Source: Acidimicrobiia bacterium
Lineage (GTDB): Bacteria > Actinomycetota > Acidimicrobiia > Spongiisociales > Spongiisociaceae
Direction of reading: 5' to 3'
NCBI GenBank assembly: GCA_009838635.1
Contig: VXRE01000057.1
Location: forward strand, 1-34,750
DNA: 34,750 nt
Part shown: one piece after another, positions 32,483 through 34,750 of the stretch
Numbering within the stretch: position 1 is the first letter of the stretch
Layout of the letters: the number at the start of each line of letters is the position of its first letter
Position numbers and translations under genes: made by a program
Notes under the pieces: model-generated
The model's database searches: none
What the model was told of the DNA's origin: nothing
What the model saw: only the letters and a program-made list of their open reading frames with translations

Positions 32483-33181
32483 GTGGCACGTGTCACCGAC
32501 CGACCAGCCTTCAGAATGACCGTAGGTTGGTTGCTGGTGGTCGGGACCGTCCTAAGCGTCCCGCTCGGCATCCTCGCTGTCTTCTCGCTGGAGCCCGAAG
32601 AGGGCACCGGTGTGGACAGCGCGATGTCTCACCTGATAGCGGATGGCGGCATATTCGTTGCTCTCGCGTTTCTGCTGGGAATGATCGGTGTGGAACGTGT
32701 ACTCCACGACGGGAAGAGCGTCGCTTATCTCAGGCAAGCAGGGCTGGTCGTGTTGTCCCTCGGCCTCATTTCGGAGGCGATATCGTGGACATTCACTCAC
32801 CTCCTGACCGCGCACCTCGACCGGGAACAGCCTGCCAGTACGTCTGAGCTGTTCAACACAGAGGGAACCCTGCTTGTCTCCTTCGGGGTCTCGTTCACGT
32901 TGATCGGCGTGGGACTGTTCGCGCTGGGAGCGATGGACGTTCGCTTGTTGGGACCAGATCGGGCATTGGCCACCGTTCTTGGAGTGGTCCCGGCCATCCT
33001 TGGTGCGTGCCTCCTGCTGATCGCACTACTAGGCGGCGGGGATGCGATCGGCTTGTATCAACTCGGTAGCGGCGTCCTGCTGCTACAGGTCATCTGGGTG
33101 TTCTTGATCGGGTTGGCCTTCATTCGGACCAAGCAGCCGGCCGACACGGGTCAAGAGACGGTAGGACAGCCGAGGAGTTGA
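32483..33181 (+). CDS. Membrane protein of unknown function
   Basis: A protein of about 232 residues with roughly six hydrophobic segments: MTVGWLLVVGTVLSVPLGILAVF, GIFVALAFLLGMIGV, QAGLVVLSLGLISEAISWTF, LLVSFGVSFTLIGVGLFALGAM, LATVLGVVPAILGACLLLIALL and LGSGVLLLQVIWVFLIGLAF, with a short hydrophilic C terminus. I do not recognise the family. GTG 32483 has AAGGGGG at a good distance and is preferred over the adjacent TTG 32480. The surrounding DNA is less GC-rich than the rest of the window, which suggests later arrival. It converges on the hydroxyacid dehydrogenase gene. Confidence 0.65.
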   Translation: MARVTDRPAFRMTVGWLLVVGTVLSVPLGILAVFSLEPEEGTGVDSAMSHLIADGGIFVALAFLLGMIGVERVLHDGKSVAYLRQAGLVVLSLGLISEAISWTFTHLLTAHLDREQPASTSELFNTEGTLLVSFGVSFTLIGVGLFALGAMDVRLLGPDRALATVLGVVPAILGACLLLIALLGGGDAIGLYQLGSGVLLLQVIWVFLIGLAFIRTKQPADTGQETVGQPRS

Positions 33182-33351
33182 AGCCGCGACGCGGCGAGGC
33201 CGAGCCCTGCCGCCCGGCGCGCCGGAGGACAGAGGGGATCAAACCACCACCACGCAGTGCGCTGTGTCCATCGCCCAGTTATACGCTTTGTATGGTTTGG
33301 ATTATGTAGTTCAGGACGATTCTGGACTCCAGTTTGATAGCGACGTGCATT

Positions 33352-33371
33352 AGTGATGAGGTGATATCACT
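33352..33371 (-). terminator. Small inverted repeat at convergent gene ends
   Basis: AGTGAT and ATCACT form a 6-bp stem at the stop codon of the hydroxyacid dehydrogenase gene, in an AT-rich convergent intergenic region (33182-33369). It is a weak candidate for a terminator; no other feature is seen in that gap. Confidence 0.25.
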
Positions 33372-34750
33372 AGTCCTCGTACATCAACCGGATGGCATCG
33401 GTTAGGTAGGTGCGGGCCTTGTCGGTGAGGCGCTTCCAGCCATAGGTGTCCAAGACGAAGCGCATCAGTTCCTCGTGGGTAGCGCCCGGATACACCTCGA
33501 GCCGGCGCTCCATCAGCGCCACCACCTCGTTCATCGGCACTTCGTAGAGATCACGGCTTCCGATCTCACGAACCAGGACCTCGGGACTTCCGGGGATCCG
33601 GAGAACCCGCTGGTACTCGCTGTCTCCAAGGCTTCCCAGCTCGTCGATCTGGGCCTGTCTCTGGTCGACAAGACGGTTGACAGCCTGATCCAGCCTGGAC
33701 CTGGCCAGCTTGGTGACCCGGGTGGAGCCCGATCCCCGTACGTAGACTTTGTAGGCCCGGTCGGTCGTAACCGGTCCTTCCGTCTCGATGATCCGCCGTA
33801 GCCCCGGGACGGCCCCGAACGGGTGGGTGGCACTGGGGTGAGGAAGCCCGTCCTCCTCCCATGCGGTGTAGGGAAGCAGCGCCTGGGAGGCCGGGTGCGG
33901 TCCGCTACGCCGGCGCGCGGCACCGGTCGGGGAAGGTGAGGACAGCACTCCGGAACCACCGCCACTCGAGACCGGGCTGACCGGGGCCTCGCCCCTCAGA
34001 ACGCGGGCCACGTCCTTCACGACGCTCTCCTGCGTACGGACCTGGGCTTCTGCGGCCCACCCGGCGATGTGCGGCGTCAGTACCACCTGGTCGAGCGCCA
34101 GTAGCGGGCTACCGGGAGCGAGCGGCTCCTCTTCGTACACGTCGAGGCCGGCGCCGGCGATCACTCCGTCGCGCAGAGCGGCCACCAGCGCCGCCTCGTC
34201 GAGGATGGGACCCCGGGCCGTGTTGACCAGATAGGCGGTGGGTTGCATCGCGGCGAGCTCGTCCGCGCCGATGAGGTGCCAGGTCTCGTCCGTGAGGGGG
34301 ACATGGACGGAGACGAAGTCGCTGCCGGCGAGCAACCCGGCCAGGTCGACAGGTGTTACGCCGGTCTCCTCGATGGCGTCCGGGGTCACGTAGGGGTCGC
34401 AAGCCTGGACCGCCATCCCGAACCCCAGGGCGCGCTGGGCCAGACGCCGCCCGATAGCGCCGAAGCCGATGATGCCCAGGGACTTGCCTTCCATCTCGAC
34501 TCCCATGAACCGCCACGGAGGGCTGCGGTCCCCTGCCACGAGGGCCGTGTGTGACGCCACCACGTTGCGAGCCAGGCACAGCATCAGGGCCATGGCGTGG
34601 TCGGCGACCGCGGCGGCCTGGGCCCCGGCCGCGTTCACGACCTTGACACCGCAGCCCGCGGCCGCCGGGAGGTCCACCTGGTCCATGCCGATGCCGATCC
34701 GGCCGATGACCTTGAGGCGCCGGCAACGCTCCAGAACGTCTCGCGTGAGC
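33370..34750 (-). CDS. D-2-hydroxyacid dehydrogenase with unusual C-terminal extension (5' end outside window)
   Basis: A partial gene: the frame continues to the right edge as LTRDVLERCRRLKVIGRIGIGMDQVD, so the track's ATG at 34686 is internal. The first 250 or so residues are an NAD-binding D-isomer hydroxyacid dehydrogenase (SerA-like): GKSLGIIGFGAIGRRLAQRA, catalytic Arg in NTARGPILDEAAL, Glu in DVYEEEPL and His in VLTPHIAGWA. Then a Gly/Ser/Pro linker leads to about 140 residues (LRRIIETEGPVTTDRAYKVYVRGSGSTRVTKLARSRLDQAV...) that are not an ACT domain. They instead recall the DUF3320-like winged-helix segment found at the end of some helicase/defence proteins. That second match is tentative. 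The reading frame is open throughout. Confidence 0.8.
   Translation of the reverse strand, partial: LTRDVLERCRRLKVIGRIGIGMDQVDLPAAAGCGVKVVNAAGAQAAAVADHAMALMLCLARNVVASHTALVAGDRSPPWRFMGVEMEGKSLGIIGFGAIGRRLAQRALGFGMAVQACDPYVTPDAIEETGVTPVDLAGLLAGSDFVSVHVPLTDETWHLIGADELAAMQPTAYLVNTARGPILDEAALVAALRDGVIAGAGLDVYEEEPLAPGSPLLALDQVVLTPHIAGWAAEAQVRTQESVVKDVARVLRGEAPVSPVSSGGGSGVLSSPSPTGAARRRSGPHPASQALLPYTAWEEDGLPHPSATHPFGAVPGLRRIIETEGPVTTDRAYKVYVRGSGSTRVTKLARSRLDQAVNRLVDQRQAQIDELGSLGDSEYQRVLRIPGSPEVLVREIGSRDLYEVPMNEVVALMERRLEVYPGATHEELMRFVLDTYGWKRLTDKARTYLTDAIRLMYED

Overview
The window reads as a chromosomal segment of a high-GC actinobacterium. Three things support this: a Tad/Flp pilus block in the same order as mycobacterial Rv3654c-Rv3661 (including the divergent HAD-IB hydrolase), an F420-type luciferase-like oxidoreductase, and a DUF222/13E12-type HNH protein. 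Several genes also appear to start without a Shine-Dalgarno site, a few bases after a TANNNT -10 box. The lineage may be Acidimicrobiia-like, but that is inference; no rRNA or tRNA gene is present to settle it.

Layout. (1) 1-622: the 5' part of a zinc/manganese ABC-transporter binding protein (znuA-like), stopped early at the window edge, under a near-consensus Fur/Zur operator. (2) 685-4599, minus strand: tad operon (TadZ-like, TadA, TadB, TadC, Flp pilin, TadE, TadE-like). It is divergent from a HAD-IB hydrolase at 4781. (3) 5670-18453, plus strand: a pyrimidine-degradation locus. It holds a NitT/TauT-type ABC transporter with a Thi5/NMT1-type binding protein, beta-ureidopropionase, a class III aminotransferase, dihydropyrimidinase, methylmalonate/malonate-semialdehyde dehydrogenase and an F420-type LLM oxidoreductase. 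An HNH endonuclease and a DUF4268 protein interrupt it, and it contains a G16-CG-C28 homopolymer palindrome that may be an assembly artefact. No dihydropyrimidine dehydrogenase is present, so the LLM enzyme is a candidate for the missing redox step. (4) 18499-20346, minus strand: an aromatic-amino-acid-decarboxylase-family enzyme with a cupin. (5) 20479-23726, plus strand: solitary HicB, leuC, leuD and a divergent Lgt homologue.

(6) 23760-25017 is the most interesting part. A promoter leads directly into a leaderless 23-residue leader peptide containing Y-S-Y-F-A-F. Competing antiterminator and terminator stems follow, then a DAHP-synthase/chorismate-mutase fusion. The DAHP-synthase half has lost most metal and substrate ligands, while the chorismate-mutase half keeps nearly all of its active site. 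This looks like Tyr/Phe-controlled attenuation of a chorismate mutase that carries a dead DAHP-synthase domain.

(7) 25293-32141: a zinc alcohol dehydrogenase, a scrambled phosphotriesterase/ABC-ATPase relic, an orphan TakP-like TRAP binding protein, and an operon of E1-alpha, E1-beta, a stand-alone lipoyl protein and an acetolactate-synthase-like ThDP enzyme. The last two parts plausibly act on 2-oxo acids or acyloins. (8) 32480-34750: an unrecognised membrane protein and, running off the right edge, a D-2-hydroxyacid dehydrogenase with a long C-terminal extension that looks foreign.
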